Assembly: GCF_002760435.1 (NCBI RefSeq)
Contig: NZ_AUUU01000020.1
Location: forward strand, 1-64,000
Reading direction: 5' to 3'
Length of the DNA stretch: 64,000 nt
Source: Clostridium sp. LS
Lineage (GTDB): Bacteria; Bacillota; Clostridia; Clostridiales; Clostridiaceae
Part shown: positions 1-8,775 of the stretch, piece by piece
Layout: the number at the start of each line of letters is the position of its first letter
Numbering within the stretch: position 1 is the first letter of the stretch
Program-made: the position numbers and the translations under genes
The notes under the pieces: model-generated
What the model was told of the DNA's origin: nothing
Database searches by the model: none
What the model saw: only the letters and a program-made list of their open reading frames with translations

Positions 1-225
1 TTAAATAGAATAGCTGTAAAAACTTTAGGAATAACTGATGATAAATACACACCATTATATTATCATTATGATGGAATGGGAAGTGTAACAAGTCTAGTAA
101 ATACAGCAGACCAAACGGAAGCTAAATAGAGATATGATGCCTTCGGAGTACCAAAACCAGGTTTAAAAATAGATACTTATGAGAATGGCTTCATAAACTC
201 TTATGGCTACAATGGAGGAAATTAT
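1..225 (+). pseudogene. C-terminal remnant of an RHS/YD-repeat protein
   Basis: Frame 1 reads YYHYDGMGSVTSLVN, then an in-frame TAG at 127-129, then RYDAFGVPKPG and SYGYNGGNY. These are the typical closing YD repeats of an RHS/wall-associated polymorphic toxin. The TAG sits where the family usually has a tyrosine just before RYDAFG, so a TAT or TAC to TAG change would explain it. The reading frame continues without another stop into the ATG of the next gene, so neither the rest of the RHS core nor a toxin domain lies between them. The upstream part of the gene is outside the window. I read it as a decayed or recombined RHS end; that is inference from motifs. Confidence 0.75.
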
Positions 226-672
226 ATGAAAAAAGGTATTAATATGCTTATTAATAAGTTAGATTGCAATGCTCCAATTAATTCTCAAAAAGATGCTATT
301 GAGCAATTATTGAAAATTGATGATGAGTATGTTACATTGCTAGTTCAGCCGCAGGAAAAAAAGTATTGGGAAAATTCTGCAAGAGTGCTGAAATCTATAG
401 GATTTCCAAGAAATAAACTGGCGATTCCTGGTTTGCTTCAGTGGCTACAAGATTTAAATTGGCCGGGAGCAATGATTGCCATGGAAACTTTACAGAATGT
501 TGAGGTACATGTAATGCTCCCATATTTAGAAACAGCAGTTCAAATAGCCGTAGAAGAAAATGATGATATGTGGATAATGGCATTAAAAGAGTTAGCAACA
601 AGCAGAATGTCTATTAAAGCATCTGATTTTAAAAATCAGGAATTATATAAGATTCTTGAACAATCTAAATAA
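226..672 (+). CDS. DUF5071-like putative immunity protein next to the RHS remnant
   Basis: A 148-residue soluble protein without signal peptide or membrane segment. The middle part (about residues 60-100) has the W-L-x-D-x-NWPGA pattern that I associate with DUF5071, a helical-repeat family often found beside polymorphic toxin genes. Its role would be to bind and neutralise a cognate RHS toxin in the cytoplasm, but no toxin domain is present here. The ATG is in frame with the RHS remnant, and the ribosome binding site GGAGG (214-218, 7 nt before ATG) is formed by Gly-Gly codons of that remnant. A later in-frame ATG at 244 is possible but has no better site. The family call is from memory of motifs, and the immunity role is inferred from context. 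Confidence 0.65.
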   Translation: MKKGINMLINKLDCNAPINSQKDAIEQLLKIDDEYVTLLVQPQEKKYWENSARVLKSIGFPRNKLAIPGLLQWLQDLNWPGAMIAMETLQNVEVHVMLPYLETAVQIAVEENDDMWIMALKELATSRMSIKASDFKNQELYKILEQSK

Positions 673-707
673 GAAAAGATTTATAAAATAGGGAATAATG
701 CTTTAAA

Positions 708-756
708 AGTTATGGTCAGCAAGTGAAGTGATACTTACTGACCTAATTTTATAACT
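708..756. terminator. Possible bidirectional terminator hairpin between convergent genes
   Basis: GGTCAG (714-719) pairs with CTGACC (738-743), and the flanking AGTTAT (708-713) can pair with ATAACT (751-756). It lies between the + strand immunity gene and the - strand alaX. The T-run is short, so this is a moderate call. Confidence 0.45.
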
Positions 757-780
757 GAAGAGTTGAAAGTAGAAAATTCA

Positions 781-1983
781 TTATCTTAGCAAATGTTCTA
801 TTTTGTTAAATGCGTAATCTAACGCACTTTCAAGGTTTGCGTTATTTTTACCGGCACCTTGGGCTTGGAATGGGCTTCCGCCCCCCTTACCATCAATAAG
901 AGTTATAGCGTCCTTTAATAAATCGTTCATTTTCACATCTTTAACATCCTTAGAGCAGGCAAAGATAAGATTAGCTTTTTCATCAGATTTTACAGCCATT
1001 AAAGCAATTGTTTTTTCATTTTCAATTAACTTAGAGGTAAGATTACTTACGTATTTTAAATTTTCACCATCAAATATTTGTTTTATGACTTTAGTGTTAT
1101 TTATGTTGGCCGCGCTTTCAAGAATCTCTTTAACTTGATATTTAGCTAATAAAATATTAAGGCTTTTACTTGTTTCATTGGCCTCGCGAAGATTTTCATT
1201 TAGATTTTTTATACCATTTATAGCTTCATTTTCATTACAATTTAAATATCTGCATATAGAGTTTTGAAATTCATCTTTTTCAAAAGAATCTGAAACAGCA
1301 CGATCACCAGCTAAGAATTCTATTCTTGTTCCTTCTTTATGTTTTTGGAATCTCTTTATTTTTATTAGTCTCAAATCAAGAGTTGATGAAGGATGAAGAC
1401 CACAGCAGGCATTTATATCAAAATCACTAATTTTAACAACTCTAATATCCTCTTCAGTATTTGGAAGAGCACGTCTAAGAGTTAATTTTTTTAGTTCAGC
1501 CTTAGTTGGAATGAACGATTCCACAGTTAAGGCATCACCTATTATTTTATTTGCAAGTTTTTCAGCTTCTCTTACTTGTTCTTCAGTTAAAATTCCATAA
1601 ATATCAACTGTACTTATGTCAGAACCTAAATGTATGGCAAATGTGTTGGCGTTAAAAAGATTAAAGAAAGCACCTGATAAAACATGTTGACCTAAGTGTT
1701 GATGCATACCATCACGTCTTCTATCCCAATTAATTGAACATTTGACCTTATGAATTTTAATTGGTTTCTTCTCTACAACATGATGAACAATATCATCTCT
1801 TTCATAAACATCAATGATTTGTTGATCATCTAAAAATCCAAGATCGCAGCTTTGACCACCACCGCCTGGGAAAAATGCTGTTTTATCTAATATAACATGA
1901 AACTTATTATCTATTTCTCTTATATCAACAATTTCAGCAGTAAACTCCTTAAGGTATTGGTTATCATAATAAATTTTTTCCAT
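781..1983 (-). CDS. alaX: Alanyl-tRNA editing protein, AlaX-L type with DHHA1 domain
   Basis: A trans-editing hydrolase that removes serine or glycine wrongly attached to tRNA-Ala, acting in the cytoplasm. The N-terminal part resembles the AlaRS second additional domain: FPGGGGQ, the zinc-binding HxxxH (HQHLGQH) and the CCGLHP motif. The C-terminal GKGGGSPFQAQGAG is the DHHA1 glycine-rich signature, which makes this the long AlaX form. An ATG at 2007 has no Shine-Dalgarno sequence, whereas AAGGAGG lies 11 nt before the ATG at 1983, so I use that start (400 residues). It is monocistronic and converges with the immunity-like gene. No T-box leader was seen. The family assignment is secure; the exact amino acid edited cannot be read from sequence. 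Confidence 0.93.
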   Translation of the reverse strand: MEKIYYDNQYLKEFTAEIVDIREIDNKFHVILDKTAFFPGGGGQSCDLGFLDDQQIIDVYERDDIVHHVVEKKPIKIHKVKCSINWDRRRDGMHQHLGQHVLSGAFFNLFNANTFAIHLGSDISTVDIYGILTEEQVREAEKLANKIIGDALTVESFIPTKAELKKLTLRRALPNTEEDIRVVKISDFDINACCGLHPSSTLDLRLIKIKRFQKHKEGTRIEFLAGDRAVSDSFEKDEFQNSICRYLNCNENEAINGIKNLNENLREANETSKSLNILLAKYQVKEILESAANINNTKVIKQIFDGENLKYVSNLTSKLIENEKTIALMAVKSDEKANLIFACSKDVKDVKMNDLLKDAITLIDGKGGGSPFQAQGAGKNNANLESALDYAFNKIEHLLR

Positions 1984-2162
1984 ATGTAAACTAGCCTCCT
2001 TAGACATACTTATTTCAAAGGCTCAGTAATTAATACTTACTTAATCTGAGTCTGAGAATAACTTAATAATATTATTATATCAGAAAGAACTTTAATGTGG
2101 ATAAAAGATTAATCTTCTACAGATACTAGCATTAATTATTTTGTAGAATGAGGTGATTAAAA

Positions 2163-2687
2163 ATGAGATTATTATTATATGTAGTGTTCAATTTAATATT
2201 TTACTCTTTTATAGGTTGGATAATAGAAGAAGCATATAGTTATATTGTTACAAAGAAATTCCAAGAAGAAGGCTTTTTATTTGGACCATTTAAGCCAATG
2301 TATGGAATTGCCTTTACTCTTCTAATTGTATGCAATGAAGTGCTGAACATTGATGGGATTCCATTAATTATATTATGTTTTTTAATTCCAACAACCGTTG
2401 AGTATATAAGTGGATATATTCTTAAACATGAATTTAACAAAGTTTACTGGGATTATTCAAATTTTAAATATAATATTCATGGATATGTCACTTTAAGGTT
2501 TTCTTTATATTGGATGTTACTTAGTTTTTTGGGGATTTATTTTTTTCAATCTATTTTACACAGAGTATACATACAAAATCAAGTGCTTTTTAATTTGTTA
2601 GCAATAGCCGGTGCTATTGAATTTACAGTAGATTTTTATCTAACATTGAAGAAATTGGAATATGAGAAGCTTAAAGCAGTAAAGTAG
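2163..2687 (+). CDS. Putative ABC-transporter type IV / CmpB-like membrane protein
   Basis: A 174-residue membrane protein with about five hydrophobic segments and the early motif FYSFIGWIIEEAYSYI followed by GFLFGPFKPMYGIA. I associate this with the CmpB (PF06541) family, annotated as a putative ABC-transporter permease without proven substrate. No ATPase gene is next to it, so a transport role is unsupported here. The start follows GAGGTG 8 nt upstream. The gene is divergent from alaX across about 180 nt and convergent with the aminotransferase. Confidence is high that this is a real membrane protein and low for any function. Confidence 0.8.
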   Translation: MRLLLYVVFNLIFYSFIGWIIEEAYSYIVTKKFQEEGFLFGPFKPMYGIAFTLLIVCNEVLNIDGIPLIILCFLIPTTVEYISGYILKHEFNKVYWDYSNFKYNIHGYVTLRFSLYWMLLSFLGIYFFQSILHRVYIQNQVLFNLLAIAGAIEFTVDFYLTLKKLEYEKLKAVK

Positions 2688-2700
2688 GTGCTCATTATTT

Positions 2701-2785
2701 AAGGGTACTCTTTCGCTATGAACTGCATAGAAGTTCAACAATTATCCTTTTCAGCAGCTGAGCAGTCAGAATACCCTTTTATTTT
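2701..2785. terminator. Large branched hairpin between convergent genes
   Basis: AAGGGTACTCT (2701-2711) pairs with AGAATACCCTT (2768-2778) with one mismatch, followed by TTATTTT. The 56-nt interior can form smaller stems (GAACT near 2720 with AGTTC near 2732, and CAGCTG near 2755). It lies between the CmpB-like gene and the aminotransferase. The opening AAGGGTACTCT is shared with the long hairpin at 20785-20992. Confidence 0.5.
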
Positions 2786-2825
2786 GTGTTTTAAATGGTA
2801 TAAGCTTAACTATAAATTTTATTTT

Positions 2826-4016
2826 TTACTTTAAGTTGTATAATGCAGCTAGTTTATCGAAAGCCTGCAATGAATTTTTGATTTTTTCATATGAAATGCA
2901 ATAAGCTAATCTTACATGACCAGGGCAGCCAAAAGTTGATCCAGGTACGAGTAATAAATTAAATTGTTTTGCATCTTCACAGAATTTTTTATCGTCCTCG
3001 ATTGGTGATTTAGGGAATAGATAAAAAGCACCTTGCGGCTTAACACAAGTAAATCCAAGTGATATTAGGTGGTTATATAAAAGATCACGGTTTCTTTCAT
3101 AAATACTTACATCAACTTCTGAATCTAAAGATTTTGCAATTACTCTTTGAAATAATGATGGAGCATTTACAAAACCTAAAATTCTATTAGCTATATTAAG
3201 CGCAGACATCATTTCATCAAGATTGCTGAGGGATGGGTTTGCAACTACATATCCTATACGTTCCCCAGGCAAAGATAATGATTTGCTATAAGAATAACCT
3301 ATAAAGGTATTATCATAATACTTCAAGAGACAAGGCAAGTTAATTTTATCATAAACTATTTCTCTGTATGGTTCATCAGATATTAAGTATATAGTAGTAT
3401 TGAATTCTTTTTGTTTTTCATTAAGTAAAAATGCTAAGTCTTGTAGTACTTTTTCGGAATAAACAACGCCAGTTGGATTATTAGGGTTATTTATTATTAA
3501 AGCCTTAGTTTTAGCAGTAATCACTTCCCTTAATACATCTAAATCTGGTTCAAAAGTTTCAGTATTAGTAGGAGAAATTACGAGTTTACCATCGAAGTTT
3601 TGAACATAATTACCGTATTCACCAAAGTATGGAGAAAAGGTAATAACTTCATCATTGGGATTTAAAATGGATTTCAAAATTATATTTAACCCGCCTGCTG
3701 CCCCGCATGTCATAACAATATTGTTTCTTGAAAGGGATAAATCATATTTTTTATTTAGGAAATTACTTATTGCATCTCTAACATCTTCATATCCAGAATT
3801 ACTCATGTAACCATGCACTAAATTTGGAGTTTCCTCATTCAAAATTTCAAATATAACTTCCTTAACTTTTTCTGGAGGTTCAACATTCGGGTTACCAATA
3901 CTGTAATCAAAAACATTTTCTTCTCCATAAATTTCTGATAATCTTTTTCCTTCTTCAAACATGGCTCTTATGGTTGAACTGTTTGAAACAAGGGATTTCA
4001 TCTTATTTGATATCAT
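2826..4016 (-). CDS. Class I/II PLP-dependent aminotransferase
   Basis: A 396-residue fold-type I aminotransferase of the aspartate aminotransferase group. It moves an amino group between an amino acid and a 2-oxo acid using pyridoxal phosphate. Visible motifs are the N-terminal DYSIGNPN, the PLP-phosphate region TCGAAGGLN, NNPNNPTG, ISDEPYR, the PLP lysine in YSYSKSLSLPGERIGY (K245) and a C-terminal GxxRLAYC-like arginine region for the substrate carboxylate. It has full family length. The start has a GGGGG-type site upstream. Neighbours give no pathway clue, and substrate choice (Asp, aromatic or Ala) cannot be decided from sequence alone. Confidence 0.92.
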   Translation of the reverse strand: MISNKMKSLVSNSSTIRAMFEEGKRLSEIYGEENVFDYSIGNPNVEPPEKVKEVIFEILNEETPNLVHGYMSNSGYEDVRDAISNFLNKKYDLSLSRNNIVMTCGAAGGLNIILKSILNPNDEVITFSPYFGEYGNYVQNFDGKLVISPTNTETFEPDLDVLREVITAKTKALIINNPNNPTGVVYSEKVLQDLAFLLNEKQKEFNTTIYLISDEPYREIVYDKINLPCLLKYYDNTFIGYSYSKSLSLPGERIGYVVANPSLSNLDEMMSALNIANRILGFVNAPSLFQRVIAKSLDSEVDVSIYERNRDLLYNHLISLGFTCVKPQGAFYLFPKSPIEDDKKFCEDAKQFNLLLVPGSTFGCPGHVRLAYCISYEKIKNSLQAFDKLAALYNLK

Positions 4017-4622
4017 TTCTTAAGCCCCCAATTCGCATAATATTAGTTTTTTAAATATAAATTACATTTATATTTTGTTAATATATATAGTTTACCATAC
4101 TTTATTGATAAACCAAGTCTAATACATAATAATTTGGATTATATCCATTCAATTTAATAATAATGTGATACTGGATTTCTGTGAAATAATCTTCGAGTTC
4201 ATCAATTTATTGTGAGAATTAACAAATCACATTATAAAGAATAGTAGAATCGTTAAAGGGTTGATTTATCTAGAGTTTATGAAAAGGATATAAACTTAAA
4301 TTTTTATTAATATGGTTGAAAAAGTAAAATGCACATGATATTCTAGTAAAGAATACTGATAAAAATGTATTTTGTAATATTTTATTGTAGATACAAATAC
4401 ATTTTTTTTATATTATGTCAGATAAGTAATATTTGTAGTAACACAAACAACATTTCTTTAAATCTTTTCTTAATTAACTTCAAAGTATTAAATAATTACG
4501 AATTAATAGCTAAGTTAGTTATCTGTTACATACGAACTGTATTAAATTGTCTTTCGAATAATTAATCATATTACAAGGAAAACATTTTGCGTAAATTAAA
4601 TTTAAGAAAAGGAGCATAAATT
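4017..4622. other. 606-nt gap with an orphan terminator-like hairpin
   Basis: No convincing gene: the open frame at 4365-4565 is low complexity and lacks a ribosome binding site. AAATGTATTTTGTA (about 4363-4376) can pair with TACAAATACATTT (about 4391-4403), followed by a T-run, giving a terminator-like hairpin 220 nt before the chemotaxis receptor with no + strand gene upstream. It could end a short transcript or attenuate the receptor gene. The rest is AT-rich with nothing recognised. Confidence 0.4.
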
Positions 4623-5885
4623 ATGGAGGAAAATAAAAAAATAAGTTTTTTACATTCCACTGCAACAAGAATTTTTTCAGTTTATATTATAATGATATTA
4701 ATGGGAATTGGAATTGGAGTAGGAATAAAAACAAGTTCAACACTAATGATGATGTCTTTAGGAATAGCTGTTATAATAGGAGGAACATTAATTTTTACAA
4801 CAATAGGGTATATAATAACACCACTTCATAAGATAAGACAATTAGCTGAGAGAATGAGTAAATTTGATATTTCAACCAATATTACAATTACTAGAAAAGA
4901 TGAATTTGCTTATATAGGACAAGCTTTGAACAAGGCTCAGGATAATTTAAGACAAATGATAAAACTTTGTGCAGAAAATGCTGAAAATGTGTCTTCATTA
5001 AGTGAAGAAGCATCTGCTACAGTTCAAGAATTATCAGCAAGCTTAGAAAATGTAAATATAGAATTTGAAAAAATTGATTCAAGCACACAAGAGAATAGTA
5101 GTAATGTTGAAGAAATCTACGCATCAATACAACAAGTAACCGCAAATATGGAAGAATTAGCAGCAAAAGCTGAAACTGGAAGTGAAAATTCAGTCAACAT
5201 AAAAGAAAGAGCTGTAAATGTAGAAAAAGACAGTAAAAAGGCTATTGAAAATACAAGAATCGTATATCAAGAAAAAGAGGAATACATAAAGAAAGCTATT
5301 GAAGAATCAAAAGTAGTTGAAGAAATAAAGGTAATGGCAGATTCAATAGCAAGTATTGCAGAACAAACAAATCTTCTAGCATTAAATGCAGCAATTGAAG
5401 CAGCAAGAGCAGGAGAGTCAGGTAAGGGTTTTGCAGTAGTTGCAGAAGAGGTAAGAAAACTAGCAGAAGAGTCATCTTCATCTGTTGTTACAATTCAAAA
5501 TACAATAGAAAGAGTTGAAAAAGCATTTACCAACCTTTCAGAAAATAGTAAGGATATGCTTGGTTTTATTAGAACTAATGTAAGAGCAGATTTAGAGGGA
5601 TACGGAAGTATTGCAATGCAATATAATGAAGATGGAGAATTTATAAGTGAGATGTCTAATCAGATAGCTGAAATGTCTGAGCATGTAAATGCATCTATTG
5701 AACAAGTAAGTGCAGCTATATCAAATACAGCTAAAAATTCAGAAGCAGTTTCGAGCAGCACTCATAATATACAACAAGGAATAAGCGATACATCGTCAGC
5801 TATGAAGCAAGTAGCAGAAACAATTTCGAAGGAAGCAATTAAAGCTGAAGAGTTAAGTAGTATTATTTCAAAGTTCAAATTGTAA
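4623..5885 (+). CDS. Methyl-accepting chemotaxis protein without an extracellular sensor domain
   Basis: A 420-residue receptor that would relay signals to CheA/CheW in chemotaxis arrays. Two hydrophobic segments (about residues 15-32 and 38-58) are separated by only a few residues, so there is no extracellular ligand domain. A HAMP region follows (about 60-115), then the long coiled-coil signalling domain with the conserved hairpin tip around [38 protein letters not shown] short non-canonical stretch, [17 protein letters not shown], lies in the returning helix. Start: AAAGGAG before the ATG. It is monocistronic. It may sense membrane state or a cytoplasmic signal; that is inference. Confidence 0.92.
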   Translation: MEENKKISFLHSTATRIFSVYIIMILMGIGIGVGIKTSSTLMMMSLGIAVIIGGTLIFTTIGYIITPLHKIRQLAERMSKFDISTNITITRKDEFAYIGQALNKAQDNLRQMIKLCAENAENVSSLSEEASATVQELSASLENVNIEFEKIDSSTQENSSNVEEIYASIQQVTANMEELAAKAETGSENSVNIKERAVNVEKDSKKAIENTRIVYQEKEEYIKKAIEESKVVEEIKVMADSIASIAEQTNLLALNAAIEAARAGESGKGFAVVAEEVRKLAEESSSSVVTIQNTIERVEKAFTNLSENSKDMLGFIRTNVRADLEGYGSIAMQYNEDGEFISEMSNQIAEMSEHVNASIEQVSAAISNTAKNSEAVSSSTHNIQQGISDTSSAMKQVAETISKEAIKAEELSSIISKFKL

Positions 5886-5903
5886 TAAGGCACAATTAAA
5901 AAG

Positions 5904-5965
5904 TCACCAAATCATGGAATGGGATTACTGACGTATCTCCTTATCTACATAATTTGGTGATTATT
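5904..5965. terminator. Bidirectional intrinsic terminator
   Basis: TCACCAAATCATG (5904-5916) pairs with CATAATTTGGTGA (5948-5960), followed by TTATTTTAT. It lies between the chemotaxis receptor (+) and the DUF4097 gene (-), so it can serve both. Confidence 0.7.
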
Positions 5966-5996
5966 TTATATATATTTAACAATTTATATAAAAGAC

Positions 5997-6923
5997 TTAC
6001 CTAACATTTAGATCTCCACTTACTGTATTAATATCGATGAGAGAACTTTCATCACCATAGGAAAGCTGATTCTTAGGTGAATTTAAATTTCCAGAAACTG
6101 TTTCATAATTGATTTTATACCCTTTATTTTTAGGAAGGAGTAAGGTTACAGAGCCGGATTTAGTGCTTAATGCTACATTATTCAGTGAGTTTATTAATTG
6201 TAAATCAATATCTCCGGAAGTAGTGTTGCCAGTTACAGTCCCCAAAGTACCATCTCCAATAATATCGCCAGAAGATGAACTGAATTTAGTTTCTGTAGAA
6301 GCTGTTACATTTTTAAAGTGAATATCTCCGCTAGAGTTACCTAAATTCAAATAATTTAAATTTGAATTAATAGTATTTATATCACCACTAGCTGTTGAAA
6401 GGTTTAAAGTATCAACAGATATATTAGAGGCATTTATACTGCCGCTGCTTGTAATTATCTTTAAAATCCCTCTATCTTTGAGCTTGTTTGGAATGTTTAC
6501 TGAAATAGTGGCATTGCCAGGAGTGTCGTATCTAGTACTCAAAATTAATTTATTACCGCTTTCAGACTCAGATAAATCGCTAGATATGGTACTGTGGCTT
6601 TTTATTTGAACCTTTAAACTTTCGCCATCATAGTTAGTTATATTAACATCTTGAGAATTTAAATTAAAGTCAACTTCATTAATATTATCGCCGACAGTGT
6701 AATCTTTTGATATAGAAGAGGTGTTAAAATCAAAGTTAAATCCATTGAAATTTAAATCGTATTTAAGAGAATTAAAATTTAATGGCAGTTCATCAGCGTA
6801 GTCAGAAAGCTTATATCCGCTTTGAACTAAGGTAATGCATCCGGAAACATAAAAAGTAATAGATAAAAGCAATAATATAAGCATAAGTATTTTCATATGA
6901 GTGGAAATTAACTTTTTTTGCAT
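5997..6923 (-). CDS. DUF4097-type beta-repeat lipoprotein
   Basis: A 308-residue protein with an N-terminal hydrophobic segment ending in a lipobox-like FYVSGC (cysteine near residue 29), so probably membrane-attached and exposed outside. The rest is made of short repeated beta strands with many S/T-SGD and SGS motifs (for example ISSASGDI-type turns), the pattern of DUF4097 putative adhesin/beta-helix domains. Its ATG overlaps the TAA of the preceding gene by one base (TAATG), with AAGGAGG upstream, so it is translationally coupled to the HAAS/DUF1700 gene. These pairs are common in Firmicutes and often linked to envelope stress regulators; function here is unknown. Confidence 0.82.
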   Translation of the reverse strand: MQKKLISTHMKILMLILLLLSITFYVSGCITLVQSGYKLSDYADELPLNFNSLKYDLNFNGFNFDFNTSSISKDYTVGDNINEVDFNLNSQDVNITNYDGESLKVQIKSHSTISSDLSESESGNKLILSTRYDTPGNATISVNIPNKLKDRGILKIITSSGSINASNISVDTLNLSTASGDINTINSNLNYLNLGNSSGDIHFKNVTASTETKFSSSSGDIIGDGTLGTVTGNTTSGDIDLQLINSLNNVALSTKSGSVTLLLPKNKGYKINYETVSGNLNSPKNQLSYGDESSLIDINTVSGDLNVR

Positions 6924-7900
6924 TAGAATGCACCTCCTTTGTTTTTTAGTAAATTATAAAATTTTATGAATACTCGTATAAAAAACTTGCAAAAATAATA
7001 AAATAGAAGTATTAAAAGTATTGATAATGAAATAGATCCTAATGAGAATAATACTATTACTGGATATGGAAAATTAGCAACAAATGCAGGTACATTGGGG
7101 AGACCAATAACGCTGGTAAAGGTTCCTCCTATTAATACACCAATACTAGCAACAAAAATACTTAGTGCTACACCAAAAAGCCCAATGAAAAAGCCGATAA
7201 TACCTGTTATAACTGGGAAAAATATTATCAATGTTAAAACAACTATGCAAATCCTCAAGATAGTGTTGACGCTAATCTGTGAAGAACTATTGTTAGAATT
7301 TTTTCTAGTAAAATTATTTGAAAATGTACTTGAATTCTGTCCACTATTATTAGAATTGTAATTTGAATTATTTCTATTAAGATTGTTAGTGCTAAGATTT
7401 TCATTTGATATTTTCCAGGTATTAGTTTGGGAATTGCTTTCTTTATTATCAGATGCTATATTAGAATTATGAAGCTCGTAAAAATTGTCGTTTAGTTTAG
7501 CATTTTCTTCATTTACTTCACTTAATTCATTGGTATTCTTCAAATCATTCCCATTGGAATTAATGTTGAAAGTATCATTAATAGTATTATTTGTGTCGCT
7601 TAGATCTTCATGTACATTAGTATTTGGACTTTCGTTAAAGTTAGTATGGCTACTACTAGCAGCATCAGCATTGCCAGTTGATAGTTTTGAATCGCTAAAA
7701 ATATTAAAATATTCATTTCTGCATTTAGCAACTATAGAATTAGGTTCTCCTAATTCATTTATGATTTCGTCTTCCGTTTTTCCAGCAGCTAATCCAAGGG
7801 TAAAATTGTGCTCGTAGTAAGAAATAATATCCTGCAATTTTATTTCTGGAAAATCTTTTAGACCATCCATGAGTATATTAAAAAATTCATTTTGTGTCAT
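6923..7900 (-). CDS. HAAS/DUF1700 domain membrane protein
   Basis: A 325-residue protein. The first 60 residues (MTQNEFFNILMDGL, DIISYYEHNF, GKTEDEIINELGEP) form the HAAS-type alpha-helical signalling domain of DUF1700 proteins. An Asn/Ser-rich low-complexity linker (about residues 70-210) follows, and then three hydrophobic segments near the C-terminus. An upstream in-frame ATG at 7981 has no ribosome binding site, whereas AAGGAGG lies 9 nt before the ATG at 7900, which I therefore use. It is the first gene of a two-gene operon with the DUF4097 lipoprotein. The PadR-type regulator usually seen beside DUF1700 is absent. Confidence 0.82.
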   Translation of the reverse strand: MTQNEFFNILMDGLKDFPEIKLQDIISYYEHNFTLGLAAGKTEDEIINELGEPNSIVAKCRNEYFNIFSDSKLSTGNADAASSSHTNFNESPNTNVHEDLSDTNNTINDTFNINSNGNDLKNTNELSEVNEENAKLNDNFYELHNSNIASDNKESNSQTNTWKISNENLSTNNLNRNNSNYNSNNSGQNSSTFSNNFTRKNSNNSSSQISVNTILRICIVVLTLIIFFPVITGIIGFFIGLFGVALSIFVASIGVLIGGTFTSVIGLPNVPAFVANFPYPVIVLFSLGSISLSILLILLFYYFCKFFIRVFIKFYNLLKNKGGAF

Positions 7901-8775
7901 TAAAACAAGCCTCCTTAATAATTCAAAAATAATTTCAAATAAATTTGCTAAACATTTGTAATCAAGTTTATGGAATGGCATTGAAAATAGCGTTATTTTG
8001 GGTAAGAAAAATTTGTTTAAATTTATTTTCTGATTAAAAGTATATGATAGGAATTTATATACTACAATACATGCGCGTAAGGTTTAATGATTGTTAATAA
8101 ACTATTAAGAAATTATTAAGGACTGAGGAAAGCATAAAATATACACACAATAACATCATTGTGTATAATGTTGTGGACAAAGTGTACATTTTTTTATATA
8201 AAAGTATCATGAGGCTAGTTAGATACAAGGATTGGCCTTTGTGAATAACTATATGGTATCTGTGGATAACTTAGGTGAATCATGTGAATTGAAGCTTAAG
8301 TTATTATTATGAAAACTTCTTTATCTACTATAGCATTTCAAGGCATTTGAGTAATTAAAGTAAATAGTTGTACAAGTATTTTGATGCCAAGTTCTGCATC
8401 ATTAGGGTAATTTTATATTGAATGTACCAAATTTTTATTTAGAATCCATGAATAATAAGGATATTTAGCCAGAATGATAGAAATTTGCAAGATATTTTTG
8501 CTGGAAAATTTACAGTAAAAGAATATATAATATATACTTATAAACAATATGCACAATTTTGTGGATAAAAACTGTGGATAATGTGAATAAATATAAGAAT
8601 ATAAAATTTAACTTTAAAGAATAGTATAAAAGAGTATAATAAAAATACAATGGTATGGGTTCAACAGCAAAGCTGCATAGAGAAATATACAGTCTAAAAG
8701 TTGTAAAAGTGTGCACAATTGAAAAGAATTTTTATATAGTGAATTGATAAATAGTTAATGGGGAGGGGAAAGATT
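7901..8775. other. Long gap holding a cluster of DnaA-box-like sites
   Basis: No gene is supported here. Three perfect TGTGGATAA sites (reverse complement TTATCCACA) occur at 8261-8269, 8560-8568 and 8573-8581, with near matches TGTGGACAA at 8172-8180 and TGTGAATAA at 8240-8248 and 8583-8591. All point the same way. ACACAAT (8145-8151) and ATTGTGT (8158-8164) form a small inverted repeat. No dnaA or dnaN gene is nearby, so this is not an obvious oriC; it could be a DnaA-titrating or DnaA-regulated region. That function is inference. Confidence 0.45.

Noticed and set aside
4365-4565. Open frame of 66 codons before the chemotaxis receptor
   Set aside because: No ribosome binding site, AT-rich low-complexity product, overlaps a terminator-like hairpin.
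7485-7817. Open frame of 110 codons on the + strand opposite DUF1700
   Set aside because: Lies wholly inside the coding region of the DUF1700 gene on the other strand, no ribosome binding site, no family signal.
8161-8591. Chromosomal origin of replication
   Set aside because: DnaA-box-like sites are present but no dnaA, dnaN or usual origin neighbours and no obvious AT-rich unwinding element; kept only as a site cluster.
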